Counted from the stretch's first letter, positions 27,607 to 36,442 are shown. The stretch is DNA of 64,000 bases from Phormidesmis priestleyi Ana (GCA_001314865.1 LJZR01000007.1:62001-126000); one strand, 5' to 3'. Translations and numbers: made by a program. The notes: generated from the sequence alone by a model not told the origin.

Positions 27607-28635
27607 ATGACGCAGCCAATGACGCAGCCAGCAGGAGCCTTTAACCATCCATTTGGCGTCGCCTTTATCGGCAGCGGTTCAGCCAAGCTTGGGACAACGC
27701 TCAGCAATGAGCAGCTCTCACAGGTGGTCGAAACCTCAGATGAATGGATTGCTTCGCGTACGGGCATTCGCCAGCGGCATATTGCCAGTGCTGCTGATTC
27801 TATTCGGTCTATCGGTGGCGAGGCGGCGAAGCGGGCGATCGCGCAAGCCAACCTCACCCCTGCTGATATCGATCTGATTATCTTAGCCACCTCTACGCCC
27901 GACGACCTGTTTGGATCAGCCTGCCAAATTCAGGCTGAAATCGGGGCCACTCGATCTGTCGCCTTCGACATCACGGCTGCCTGCTCCGGCTTTGTCTTTG
28001 CACTGGTCACGGCTGCCCAGTTTATTCGGTCGGGTGTGTATAAAAACGTCGTGGTGGTTGGGGCTGATATTTTATCTCGGCTGACCGATTGGCGCGATCG
28101 CCGCACCTGCGTACTCTTTGGTGACGGGGCTGGGGCCATTGTGATGCAGCGTTGTGAAATTGGCGATCGCCTACTCAGCTTTGAAATGCACAGCGATGGC
28201 AGTATGAACGACTGCCTCAACGCGGGTTATCAAACCGAGTCTGTTGCTTTAATTGACGACATCACCACTCAAACAGGTCACTTCAACACAGTGACCATGA
28301 ATGGCCGAGAAGTCTATCGCTTTGCGGTCAACCGAGTTCCTGAAGTCCTTGAAAAATCGCTTTTCCATGCAGGCCTATCGACCGACGATATCGACTGGCT
28401 AATTTTGCACCAGGCGAATCAGCGCATTTTAGACGCGGTCGCCAAGCGCTTAGGCATTCCCGCCGAAAAAGTGGTGAGCAACATGGCCAAACATGGCAAT
28501 ACTGACGCCGCTTCTATTCCCATTGCGCTAGATGAATGGGTTCACGCCGGTAAAGTAAAGTCGGGCGATACACTGGCGCTTTCTGGCTTTGGGGCCGGGC
28601 TTTCTTGGGGCGCTGCGATTTTAAAGTGGGGTTAG
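27607..28635 (+). CDS. fabH: Beta-ketoacyl-ACP synthase III
   Basis: FabH condenses acetyl-CoA with malonyl-ACP to start fatty acid synthesis. The catalytic triad is visible: C126 in TAACSGF, His in LILHQANQRI and Asn in KHGNTDAASIP. The length of 342 residues is usual. The first codons are a 12-bp duplication (ATGACGCAGCCA twice), so translation could begin at either ATG (27607 or 27619). It lies between plsX and fabD. The 3' flank holds a seven-copy 16-bp repeat. Confidence 0.97.
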   Translation: MTQPMTQPAGAFNHPFGVAFIGSGSAKLGTTLSNEQLSQVVETSDEWIASRTGIRQRHIASAADSIRSIGGEAAKRAIAQANLTPADIDLIILATSTPDDLFGSACQIQAEIGATRSVAFDITAACSGFVFALVTAAQFIRSGVYKNVVVVGADILSRLTDWRDRRTCVLFGDGAGAIVMQRCEIGDRLLSFEMHSDGSMNDCLNAGYQTESVALIDDITTQTGHFNTVTMNGREVYRFAVNRVPEVLEKSLFHAGLSTDDIDWLILHQANQRILDAVAKRLGIPAEKVVSNMAKHGNTDAASIPIALDEWVHAGKVKSGDTLALSGFGAGLSWGAAILKWG

Positions 28636-28960
28636 GCCCTGTTACAAGTTTTCCTGAAAAATCGATCTGAGCAAGCTGTGATCTGAGCAAGCTGTGATCT
28701 GAGCAGGCCGTGATCTGAGCAGGTGTCCATCTGAGCAAGTGGCCACCTGAGCGGGTATCTACCTGAGCAGGCAACGAGGTGCAGGCAGCAAGAAGAAGCA
28801 AGAAGAAGGTAAGAATGAAGACAGGAAGGCAGCGAGGAGCACAAGCAAAAAATACAACAATGCGAACCCAGCATTCTTTCACCCTTCTTCAATACATTCA
28901 AAAACATTCAAAAACATTCAAAAAATCAGTCTTTATAGTAGGTAAGCGAGGATTCCTCCA
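28636..28960. other. Repeat-filled gap between fabH and fabD
   Basis: This 325-bp interval carries a 16-bp array (28664-28775) and, close to fabD, three ACATTCAAAA-type units (about 28896-28925). Open frames on the minus strand here are translations of the repeat (LRSQLAQ pattern) and are not accepted as genes. No hairpin terminator is obvious. Confidence 0.75.
28664..28775. repeat. 16-bp tandem array, 7 copies
   Basis: Units of the form GATCTGAGCAAGCTGT follow one another seven times. The first two are identical and the later ones are increasingly diverged (GATCTGAGCAGGCCGT, CACCTGAGCGGGTATC). The core CTGAGCA is kept in nearly all. There are no spacers. Confidence 0.92.
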
Positions 28961-29848
28961 ATGACAAAAACAGCGTGGGTATTTCCAGGGCAAGGGTCAC
29001 AGGCCGTCGGTATGGGAGCAGGCCTCACCGAAGTATGTGCAGATAAGCTTGCTCAAGCGCAAGAGATTTTGGGCTGGTCAGTTCTACCCGTTTGTCAAAA
29101 TAAAGATAAGTTGACCAGTACCATTTACACGCAGCCTGCACTCTATGTGATTGAATGCGCGCTGAGCGATGTCCTCATGGCTAAGGGGCAGCGCCCCGAC
29201 ATCGTTGCAGGCCACAGCCTGGGCGAATACTCCGCTCTCTACGCTGCTGGCGTCTTCGACTTTGCTGCTGGGCTGCGGCTGGTGAAGCATCGCGCCGAGC
29301 TAATGGCTCAGGCGTCATCCGGTTCCATGGCCGCATTAATGGGCTTTAATCGGGAGGAACTAGATGCCAAGCTGGCTGAAACCCCAGGCGTTGTTTTAGC
29401 CAATGACAACAATCCAAGTCAGGTGGTGATTTCAGGCACGCCCGAAGCGGTAGATGCCGTTATCGCAGGGATTAAAGCTAAGCGGGCAGTAAAGCTAAAC
29501 GTCAGTGGCGCGTTTCATTCACCGCTGATGGCTGTTGCTGCCGAAGAATTTGAGCCTGTCCTCTCGCAGGTGCCGTTTCAAACAGCTCAAATACCAGTTC
29601 TTTCCAATGTCGATCCTACCCCCGAAACCTCGGCAGACAAGCTCAAGGAACGCCTACGCCAACAAATCACCGGGGCAGTCCGCTGGCGCGAAATTTCCTT
29701 AGCGCTGCCCGAGCACGGTATTGACTTAGGGATAGAAATTGGGCCTGGTCAGGTTCTGACCGGATTGATTAAGCGTACCTGTAAGGGTTTGGCGCTTTGG
29801 AATGTCAGCGATCTCAACTCTATTGATAATTTGCTTCAGGCCGCTTAG
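28961..29848 (+). CDS. fabD: Malonyl-CoA:ACP transacylase
   Basis: FabD loads malonyl groups onto acyl carrier protein. The 295-residue product shows the FPGQGSQ motif near the N-terminus, the nucleophile S86 in GHSLGEYSAL, and the catalytic His region in SGAFHSPLM. It is in the plsX-fabH-fabD-plsC order on the plus strand, although a 325-bp repeat-rich gap separates it from fabH. Confidence 0.97.
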   Translation: MTKTAWVFPGQGSQAVGMGAGLTEVCADKLAQAQEILGWSVLPVCQNKDKLTSTIYTQPALYVIECALSDVLMAKGQRPDIVAGHSLGEYSALYAAGVFDFAAGLRLVKHRAELMAQASSGSMAALMGFNREELDAKLAETPGVVLANDNNPSQVVISGTPEAVDAVIAGIKAKRAVKLNVSGAFHSPLMAVAAEEFEPVLSQVPFQTAQIPVLSNVDPTPETSADKLKERLRQQITGAVRWREISLALPEHGIDLGIEIGPGQVLTGLIKRTCKGLALWNVSDLNSIDNLLQAA

Positions 29849-30003
29849 GTCGTTTGGCTGGCCTGATGGGCGGGGGGGATGCTCATTTGCCCCTAATGTC
29901 CCTTCAGCCAGAGGGCCAGCGTGAGGATGCCAGTGAAAAACGCGATCGCTGTTTGGTCGGGAAAGTATGCAAAAATCTGAGCATCCTTTTGGTGTGATGA
30001 TTA

Positions 30004-30645
30004 ATGGCCCAAAATCGTGAACCGTTCGTTAGCCTGGCGCTGTATCACCTATTTAAGTGGTCGGTGGTGAGCCCGGTGCTGCATGGCTATTTGCGTGGTC
30101 GCATCTATGGGGGCAAAAGGGTGCCCAAGGAAGGGCCGCTGATTGTGGTGGCCAACCATGCCAGTAATTTTGACCCACCGCTGCTGGCAAGCTGTATGGG
30201 CCGTCCGGTGTCGTTTATGGCGAAAGAATCGCTATTTGAAGTGCCTGTGCTGGCTCCGGCGATTCGAGCCTATGGGGCCTATCCGGTTAAACGGGGCTCT
30301 GCCGATCGCAGCGCGATTCGAGCGGCCATGACACAGCTGGAAAATGGCTGGGCGGTGGGCATTTTTTTGCAGGGTGTGAGAACGCCGGATGGTCGCGTTC
30401 CTGAGCCTAAGCTGGGGGCGGCGCTAATTGCTGCAAAGGCGCAGGTGCCGCTGCTGCCGGTGAGCCTGTGGGGCACTGAAAAAATATTGCAAAAGGGGTC
30501 GGCTCTGCCTCGCCCCTGTCCGGTGACAGTCCGCATTGGTGAGGCGATCGCCCCTCCCACGACGACTAAGGATAAAGCCGAACTACAGGCAGTGACTCAG
30601 CGCTGTACAGATGAAATTCATGCACTGCATGACCTTGGGCGGTAG
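30004..30645 (+). CDS. plsC: 1-acyl-sn-glycerol-3-phosphate acyltransferase
   Basis: PlsC adds the second acyl chain to lysophosphatidic acid at the membrane. The 213-residue protein shows the HX4D motif NHASNFD (H52, D57), the substrate-binding block FLQGVRTPDGR in place of the usual EGTRS, and VPLLPVSLWGTE. The FLQGVR variant is a departure from the common FPEGTR pattern. It follows fabD by 155 bp and completes the lipid gene run. Confidence 0.92.
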   Translation: MAQNREPFVSLALYHLFKWSVVSPVLHGYLRGRIYGGKRVPKEGPLIVVANHASNFDPPLLASCMGRPVSFMAKESLFEVPVLAPAIRAYGAYPVKRGSADRSAIRAAMTQLENGWAVGIFLQGVRTPDGRVPEPKLGAALIAAKAQVPLLPVSLWGTEKILQKGSALPRPCPVTVRIGEAIAPPTTTKDKAELQAVTQRCTDEIHALHDLGR

Positions 30646-30750
30646 GAACCGGTGAACCGGCGCGGTAAAATGCTGATATCAAAGATCGTATGGTCACCGT
30701 AATGCTTATTTAAGCGCATTCACCCGAGCATTCCTATCACCCAATCAGCT

Positions 30751-31068
30751 ATGTCAGAGGCCACATCTCAAAACCTATATACAGAACTCAAAAATATGAT
30801 GGGGCCAGTCCAATGGGACTGGCTAAAGCCCCATGTGCAAAGAGACGCCGTCGTGGTGGTGAATCCTCACTTAGATTTGGCCGAGGTGGGAGTGGCCATT
30901 TCAACCGATCATACTCAGGCTGTAGAACGCTGGATTACTGAGCAGCTAATCCTTAAGCCCAATGCTGAACAACTCGCTCGGTGGAGCAAAGAGAACAAAT
31001 CATTCATCTCTTTGATTGTGCAGCCGTATGTGTTAATTCAAGAGCCCGCCTCCGCTCCAGACTCTTAA
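30751..31068 (+). CDS. DUF2288-family protein
   Basis: A 105-residue soluble protein contains the block WDWLKPHVQRDAVVVVNPHLDLAEVGVAI typical of DUF2288 (shown across several motifs), with a conserved W-x(2)-E helix (ERWITEQLI) and a short C-terminal strand LIVQPYVLIQE. The function of the family is unknown. The gene lies 33 bp before the AI-2E-type transporter gene and may be co-transcribed with it. Confidence 0.75.
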   Translation: MSEATSQNLYTELKNMMGPVQWDWLKPHVQRDAVVVVNPHLDLAEVGVAISTDHTQAVERWITEQLILKPNAEQLARWSKENKSFISLIVQPYVLIQEPASAPDS

Positions 31069-31101
31069 ATAAAATCTCCCTTACACAATGGCAAACACGC
31101 T

Positions 31102-32172
31102 ATGCAAGGCTCCCCGCTTTGGAAATATCTTCGTACCGCTGCTCTTGTTAGATATTTGTTGTTGTTTGCCTGCGGCTGGGCTGCGATTGAGGTTTTAGAC
31201 TATTTTCAGATGGTAGTGGTGGTGTTTTCCTGTTCTACCATTTTGGCGTTTTTGTTGAGCTACCCGGTTCGCTGGATCAGTCGATTTTTACCTCGTAACT
31301 TGGCTGTGTATGTGGTGTTTTTTGTGGCGCTTATGCTCATTGGGGGTATTGTTACCACCATTGGCCTAGCAGTTGTCTCTCAGGGGCAGCCCCTAATTGA
31401 CAACCTCACTGAGTTTTTAACCTCGCTCACGCCGCACCTAGAAGCCTTGGAAAATACGTTTCAGCGCTGGGGACTACAGGTGGATTTGCAGTCTGTTGGA
31501 GCGCAGCTTCGAGACCAAACGATTGGCGTGTTAGGCGCTGGCATTGGATTGTTACAAGCCTTGCTGAGCAATTTTTTGCACGCTCTATTAATCTCCGTGG
31601 TAACGCTGTTTATGCTGCTAGATGGCGAACGACTGTGGCAACTGCTGATCAAAAATATGCAGCCTGAAAACCGCGATCGCCTCACCCTCATCGTTCAAAA
31701 AAGTCTTCTAGGCTTTTTCTGGGGTAGGCTGCTGCTTTCCACATTTTTTGGAGTATCTACCTTTGTCATTTTTCTGATTTTCAAAGTCCCCTACGCACTG
31801 ACACTCGCGGTCATTGCGGGGCTATTTGATCTAATTCCCGGCATTGGCGCAACCATTGGCATTGGGTTGATTATGCTCTTTCTACTCTCTCAGAGCATTG
31901 CGCTCGCGATCAAGTCGGCGGTTATCTGTATCGTGCTTCAGCAAATCGAAGAAAACTTGCTATTGCCTCGCATTATGAAAGATTCGCTTAATATCAATCC
32001 GGTTGTGATGTTTTTCGCGCTTATTGTAGGCGTAAGAATTGCAGGGTTACTGGGTATCTTTCTTTCGATTCCGGTGGCAAGCATTATCGTTAGTCTATTA
32101 GAAATTGAAGAAATGAAAGGCGACGTTAGCGATAACATGTCATCAGATTTGATGAAAGAGAATAGATCCTAA
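31102..32172 (+). CDS. AI-2E family membrane transporter
   Basis: The 356-residue integral membrane protein has about seven to eight hydrophobic spans. Its C-terminal half shows the family pattern LFDLIPGIGATIGIG and QQIEENLLLPRIM, then NPVVMFFALIVG. Members transport diverse or unknown solutes, including autoinducer-2 and Na+/H+ in a few studied cases. A substrate cannot be assigned here. Confidence 0.88.
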   Translation: MQGSPLWKYLRTAALVRYLLLFACGWAAIEVLDYFQMVVVVFSCSTILAFLLSYPVRWISRFLPRNLAVYVVFFVALMLIGGIVTTIGLAVVSQGQPLIDNLTEFLTSLTPHLEALENTFQRWGLQVDLQSVGAQLRDQTIGVLGAGIGLLQALLSNFLHALLISVVTLFMLLDGERLWQLLIKNMQPENRDRLTLIVQKSLLGFFWGRLLLSTFFGVSTFVIFLIFKVPYALTLAVIAGLFDLIPGIGATIGIGLIMLFLLSQSIALAIKSAVICIVLQQIEENLLLPRIMKDSLNINPVVMFFALIVGVRIAGLLGIFLSIPVASIIVSLLEIEEMKGDVSDNMSSDLMKENRS

Positions 32173-32285
32173 CCCCTTAGCCTGACTGATGACTGCCATT
32201 TTTAAAAATATCTATTGATATCCGATATCATTAGCGCTACAGTAATCTTTGATACATTTTTAAGCCCCCTATACAATCAAACATC

Positions 32286-32534
32286 ATGGTCAAGAAATTA
32301 AAGCCCGTTGAACTTTTTCTCTCTTTAGGTTTGGTCGCATCGTTAGCGACAGCCTGTGGCCCTACAGGCGGTGACGAAGTGACTGAGCCCCTAGAAGGTG
32401 ACGCAGTTGAAAATGTGGAAGAAATGCCTGAAGAGGAAGTAATGCCCGAAGAGGAGGTAATGCCTGAGACTGAAGACGACGAAGGTGGCGAAGGCGGCGA
32501 AGGTGGCGAAGGTGGCGAAGGTGGCGAAGGATAA
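32286..32534 (+). CDS. Small acidic lipoprotein with GGE repeats
   Basis: The product has 82 residues. The signal peptide (MVKKLKPVELFLSLGLVASLATAC) ends in a lipobox LATAC, so Cys24 should be lipidated and the mature protein anchored to a membrane. The mature part consists almost entirely of Glu, Asp, Gly and Pro, with EEVMPE repeats and a terminal run of five GGE units, and has no predicted fold. The strong net negative charge may bind cations or act as a spacer (speculation). A hairpin terminator lies ~80 bp downstream, supporting a real transcription unit. Confidence 0.7.
   Translation: MVKKLKPVELFLSLGLVASLATACGPTGGDEVTEPLEGDAVENVEEMPEEEVMPEEEVMPETEDDEGGEGGEGGEGGEGGEG
32484..32531. repeat. 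9-bp in-frame repeat (GGCGAAGGT), about 5 copies
   Basis: Tandem 9-bp units at the 3' end of the lipoprotein gene encode Gly-Glu-Gly tripeptides up to the stop codon. Confidence 0.9.
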
Positions 32535-32572
32535 GCGCTATTAGAAGAGTCGAGTTTAGGCTTGTCTAGTCT

Positions 32573-32614
32573 GTTGATTGACAGTTGATTGACAGTTGAT
32601 TGAGAGTTGATTGA
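32573..32614. repeat. 11-bp tandem repeat, 4 copies
   Basis: GTTGATTGACA/GTTGATTGAGA units lie between the lipoprotein gene and its terminator. Confidence 0.8.
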
Positions 32615-32615
32615 G

Positions 32616-32645
32616 ATAGGTGGGGAAGTTCGCTTTCCCACCTAT
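32616..32645 (+). terminator. Hairpin terminator after the lipoprotein gene
   Basis: ATAGGTGGG (32616-32624) and CCCACCTAT (32637-32645) form a 9-bp stem with further partial pairing (GGAAG/TTTCC) inside. ATTATTTT follows. It fits an intrinsic terminator for the plus strand and could also stop minus-strand transcription of the phosphatase gene. Confidence 0.7.
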
Positions 32646-32726
32646 ATTATTTTGGTTGCTTTGATTTTGCTGAGCTTTCTTTTAAAAACGTACAGAAAGA
32701 ATGGACAGAAAAAACATACAGAGAAT

Positions 32727-33596
32727 CTATAGCTCGACAGTTTTCATGATTTCTATCAGCTTTTGCTGCATGGCTTCTGTTGCAGAGACAATAATTTCTG
32801 AGCGGCGGTAGTCTTGACAGGCTGATAGCGGCGGGAGCGGGTTACCCTCGTAGGTGGTGAGACAATAGCCCATTTCCTGTGCCATCCACGCCAGAGCAGC
32901 CGTGTCGATAAACTGAGCGCTGGCTAAAATAACGCCTGCAACTTCGCCCGTGAGCAGACCGTTGATGGGCGGCACGGGTGTTTTTGAGGAATATTCTGTT
33001 TTTAGGTCAATGGTGGGAAAGTGCGATCGCACCACAGGGGCAATCGGGCTCAGCAGCGTTCCTAGTAGCACGGTCTCACCCGGATTATCTATCTTTAATG
33101 GCTTGCATTGGTCTAGCTCATCATCTAGGCCACCTACAAATGTGCCTTGTCCCCGTAGGGAATAGTAGTAGCAGTTGTTTGCCGGGCTAAGGGCGATCGC
33201 CGCTTCAAACTCATCGTCATTAAGCACCGTCATGATCAGTAAATAGTTAGCATGGCCATCCATGTAGTAGCGCGTGCCGTCAATCGGATCTAATGTGATT
33301 AAATAGTCTCCTTTTGGCCCCAAATCAATCGCTCTAAAATACTTGGTGTTGTACGACTTTTCATACTCCTCGCCATAAAACCGTGCATTTGGAAACTTAG
33401 CGAGCAGCGCAACCTCCATAAAAGTCTGCACAGACAAATCAGCGTCCGTCAGGGCATTCGCAAATAAATTATCGCCGTCGTACTTGTCTGGCAACGCAGC
33501 AATCCGCTGTTGAATCTGAGCGGCATAAGCGCCCGCCACTTTTAAAAAAGGCAGCAGCGTAGATAGGATTTCTTTTGGCAAAGGACAAACAGACAT
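32727..33596 (-). CDS. Inositol monophosphatase-family phosphatase (CysQ/FIG-like)
   Basis: The product has 289 residues. The metal-binding motifs of the lithium-sensitive phosphatase family are present: YGEEYEK (E76/E77) and the DPIDGT signature (D103, D106). A C-terminal D in FIDTAALAW takes the place of the usual WDxAA motif. Family members hydrolyse inositol monophosphate, fructose-1,6-bisphosphate or 3'-phosphoadenosine-5'-phosphate, and the sequence does not settle which. It is transcribed away from crtO's direction of start and is probably monocistronic. Confidence 0.82.
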   Translation of the reverse strand: MSVCPLPKEILSTLLPFLKVAGAYAAQIQQRIAALPDKYDGDNLFANALTDADLSVQTFMEVALLAKFPNARFYGEEYEKSYNTKYFRAIDLGPKGDYLITLDPIDGTRYYMDGHANYLLIMTVLNDDEFEAAIALSPANNCYYYSLRGQGTFVGGLDDELDQCKPLKIDNPGETVLLGTLLSPIAPVVRSHFPTIDLKTEYSSKTPVPPINGLLTGEVAGVILASAQFIDTAALAWMAQEMGYCLTTYEGNPLPPLSACQDYRRSEIIVSATEAMQQKLIEIMKTVEL

Positions 33597-33670
33597 AGAA
33601 GACTTCCACGAGAACGATTTTTTCAGTATCGCACTCAGTATCGCACTCTAATCAATCAATCCTATCTACC

Positions 33671-33712
33671 AATATTCGGTCGCCAAGCATTCGGTCGCCA
33701 AACATTTGGTTG
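33671..33712. repeat. 14-bp tandem repeat, 3 copies
   Basis: ATTCGGTCGCCAAG-type units, the third diverged, lie between the phosphatase gene start and crtO. Confidence 0.7.
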
Positions 33713-33768
33713 ACGACCGGCCGACGAACGACCTATGAACAAAGTATGAAAAAAGAGAACAGAAAGTG

Positions 33769-35451
33769 TCACATTTTAGGCAATATAGATTTTCCTAATT
33801 CTTTAACTCTGTTCAAAAGTGGGCGGTGTTCGTTTAAAAAGGTGCGTGCGCAGTTGCGACCGGGCATGCCTGAAATGGCTCCGCCGGGATGTGTGCCTGC
33901 CCCTGTGAGGTAAAGCCCTTCAACGGGCGTGGTGTAGTTGGCGATTTCTGGCAGCGGGCGGAAAAACACCATTTGATCAAGGGTCATATCGACATGGTAG
34001 TAGTTGCCCTTGTATGCACCTAGGCGATCGCCTAATTCAGCTGGGCTTTCTACATTGCGAGCAATAATCGAACGGCTGACATTAGGTGCGTAGGTGGCCA
34101 GCTTATCCATCACGCGGTCGGCTACTTTGTTCTTTAGCTCATCTGTCCAACCGGTGCCTGCTAATCCCGTGCCTTCTGCGCCGTTAATTTGGTATGGGGC
34201 AAAAAATTCTACCCACAGTGTGTGCTGACCGGGTGGAGCCATGCTCGGGTCGCGCATGGTTGGCACCACCGCGTAAAAGGAAGGATTTTCGTCGGGAATG
34301 TTGCCAATAGCCGGCTGCTGATGGGCAATTTCGACTTGGCGAACCGAGTCAGCAATAAGTACTGACCCAATTAGGTACTCATCTCTGTGATGATGAAACT
34401 CAAATCGAGGCGCTTCGGAAAGGGCACAGTCAATTCTCAAAATAGTTTCGTTGTTGTTAACGATGCGTCTGTCTAGGCGATCGCCTAGCGCTTTATCAAC
34501 TGCGGCAACCTCTCCCGGCTCCATCATCTGCAAAAACACCCGCTTAGCATCAATGTTAGAAATCACGCCTAGCTTTGCGCGATATTCTTTGCCACCCTCT
34601 ACGGCAACGCCTACTGCTCGCTTACCATCCATTAAAATGCGCTTGACATTTTGATCTGTCAAAATGACGCCGCCCTTCGCCTGCACTAGCTTGACCAAAG
34701 CCTCCACCAACGCGCCCGTGCCGCCGCGAGGCCTTGCCATGCCGGGCTCGTGACGCATCGACATCATCATGCCGCCCACCGAAATAGTCTTTTGCGAAGG
34801 CGGCGCGCCAAACTCTGAGGCGAGGCGAGCTAAGGGCGCACGCAAAAACTCAGAATCAAAATATTCTTCTAACAAATCTTTGGGGCTTGTTAGCATCGTA
34901 CGAATTAAGTCGAGCGACTTGTGAGGCCCGCCTAGAATGCTCAGCAAGTTTTGAATGCTTTTGATGTCGTAGTTGCCTAAAATATCGAATATTGCCTGAG
35001 GCGGTGCGTTAAACACAGGCTGAATGGCTTTCGTAAATCGCTGCCAAAAGTCAATGAATTCTCTGTACTTATCAGCGTCGCGCTGATTGAACTGGGCGAT
35101 TTCAGCGCAGGTTTTTTCTAAAGACTGGTGCGCCAAAAAATACCTGCCATCAGGATGCGGACAAAAGACAGCCGGATCGCAAAATAGATATTCCAAACCA
35201 TATTTTCGCAGCTCTAGCTCTTCGACAACCGGGCCTAAATGAATGAACTCATGGTCAATGGCACAGCGGTTGAACCAAAAGCCCGAAGCGGCTTCAGGCA
35301 TGAGTTCCTCAGTAGTGGCCGCGCCACCTGGAATCGATCGTTTCTCCAACAAGGCAACGCTATAGCCTGCTTTAAGTAAGTAGGCCGCACAGACTAAGCC
35401 ATTGTGCCCGGCACCGATGATAACAACGTCGTAAGTATCCACAAAAGACAT
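33769..35451 (-). CDS. crtO: Beta-carotene ketolase, CrtO type
   Basis: The product has 560 residues. It has an N-terminal FAD-binding Rossmann motif DVVIIGAGHNGLV (GxGxxG at 13-18) and EKRSIPGGAATTE, and a C-terminal flavin-binding block LTGAGTHPGGAISGMPGRN. Overall it follows Synechocystis CrtO closely as I recall it (NRCAIDHEF, GLEYLFCDP, FNAPPQA, GTGALVEALVKLVQA). CrtO adds a keto group to beta-carotene to give echinenone, a photoprotective carotenoid and the chromophore precursor for orange carotenoid protein. CrtI-type desaturases belong to the same superfamily, but the sequence fits CrtO better. Confidence 0.9.
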   Translation of the reverse strand: MSFVDTYDVVIIGAGHNGLVCAAYLLKAGYSVALLEKRSIPGGAATTEELMPEAASGFWFNRCAIDHEFIHLGPVVEELELRKYGLEYLFCDPAVFCPHPDGRYFLAHQSLEKTCAEIAQFNQRDADKYREFIDFWQRFTKAIQPVFNAPPQAIFDILGNYDIKSIQNLLSILGGPHKSLDLIRTMLTSPKDLLEEYFDSEFLRAPLARLASEFGAPPSQKTISVGGMMMSMRHEPGMARPRGGTGALVEALVKLVQAKGGVILTDQNVKRILMDGKRAVGVAVEGGKEYRAKLGVISNIDAKRVFLQMMEPGEVAAVDKALGDRLDRRIVNNNETILRIDCALSEAPRFEFHHHRDEYLIGSVLIADSVRQVEIAHQQPAIGNIPDENPSFYAVVPTMRDPSMAPPGQHTLWVEFFAPYQINGAEGTGLAGTGWTDELKNKVADRVMDKLATYAPNVSRSIIARNVESPAELGDRLGAYKGNYYHVDMTLDQMVFFRPLPEIANYTTPVEGLYLTGAGTHPGGAISGMPGRNCARTFLNEHRPLLNRVKELGKSILPKM

Positions 35452-35546
35452 GTCCTTAGCGTTAGTAAAGAAAAAAAGAGGCAGAAAGAAAGATAGAAAT
35501 AAAAAGAAAGGTAAAAGATTGTTGGAGAGACTACGAACAACAGACT

Positions 35547-36014
35547 CTATAGCAACCGACCGCCTGCGTTCAGCAATATCTGTGTGGCGGCTTTGACCTC
35601 TTCAGTAGAAGCCTCTACCTCTAGCTGATGGTCAGCCGTGGGCGGCGGTGTGGGCCGTGCGCCAGCAAAGAATGAGATGAGCCCTACGCCCAAAGCCCCA
35701 AAAAAAGCCCCAACTAGTAAAAACACAGCCAGCAGAGGCCCAGGATAGTTTTGAATCGACGATTGATTGGGAATGCCTTGGGCTGCTAGAAAGATCAGGC
35801 CACTGATGCTGAGCCCAATGACGCCCCCAAGACCTGCGGCCTTAGGCGTGTCTTTTTTGATTGTTCTTTGCTGTGGTGTTGACTTACTCAGCGGAGGGAT
35901 TACCGCGCTCCTAAGGGTAGAGAAAGATTTTTCTCTTAGCTGGCTGTGAGCCTGCTGCAAAGCCTGCTCCGACCCAAACCCTACTAAAATTTGCTGACGA
36001 GTTGCCGATGCCAT
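35547..36014 (-). CDS. Conserved membrane protein with Gly-rich helices, unknown function
   Basis: The start was placed at ATG 36014, giving 155 residues. An N-terminal ~45-residue soluble segment (LVGFGSEQALQQAHSQLREK) is followed by two Gly-rich hydrophobic spans (AGLGGVIGLSISGLIFLAA; LLAVFLLVGAFFGALGVGLISFF) and a C-terminal segment ending EEVKAATQILLNAGG. This is the layout of 'general stress protein 17M/DUF1269-like' small membrane proteins, but I cannot assign a family with confidence. Confidence 0.6.
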   Translation of the reverse strand: MASATRQQILVGFGSEQALQQAHSQLREKSFSTLRSAVIPPLSKSTPQQRTIKKDTPKAAGLGGVIGLSISGLIFLAAQGIPNQSSIQNYPGPLLAVFLLVGAFFGALGVGLISFFAGARPTPPPTADHQLEVEASTEEVKAATQILLNAGGRLL

Positions 36015-36442
36015 AGGGCGCTTTACCAAAGTGAGGTTAAAGTGTGAGGTTAAAGTGAGGCTGTTGTGTCGCTTTTGCAGCTACACTGGTGCAACTAGTT
36101 GCAGCCAGTTGCATGCAGCCAGTTGTGGCCACACTTAGATACTGGTTTAACAACTGTTTCAACTTTAGCCTTCTACCTAGAGGCAGGCATCCCTATGAAA
36201 TATGGAGAGAGCTTGGCTGATATTCTCACCGGCCTCCAAGCTGCTGATCTCCCAACTGTTGATCTCCTAACTGCTCTTTAACCAACCTGCTCTTTAACCA
36301 ACCTGCTCTTTAACCAACCTGCTCTTTAACCAACCTGCTCTTTAACCAACCTGCTCTTTGAACTAATCTCTAAACTTAAGAAGGCAGCATGAAGTCACCC
36401 TGAACCAACAGGGTTTGGCAGCTTCGGTTTGCGGCCGCTGGT
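36015..36442. other. Gap with three sets of tandem repeats
   Basis: No gene is seen in this 428-bp interval. It holds GTGAGGTTAAAGT units (about 36032-36060), GCAGCCAGTTGCAT-type units (about 36096-36124) and the six-copy 16-bp array at 36271-36366. Confidence 0.7.
36271..36366. repeat. 16-bp tandem array, 6 copies
   Basis: CTGCTCTTTAACCAAC is repeated five times exactly, plus a sixth diverged copy ending CTTTGAACTAA. There are no spacers. The array lies in non-coding DNA. Confidence 0.93.

Noticed and set aside
28514-28907. Minus-strand frames with LRSQLAQ repeats behind fabH
   Set aside because: Pure translations of the 16-bp DNA array, extended into fabH antisense; no evidence for a gene.
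32237-32641. 134-residue minus-strand frame with PPSPPSPPS
   Set aside because: It is the antisense of the lipoprotein gene's GGE repeats; the plus-strand gene has a signal peptide and lipobox and is preferred.
28664-36366. Tandem arrays considered as CRISPR
   Set aside because: Units of 14-16 bp are contiguous without unique spacers and there are no cas genes in the window.
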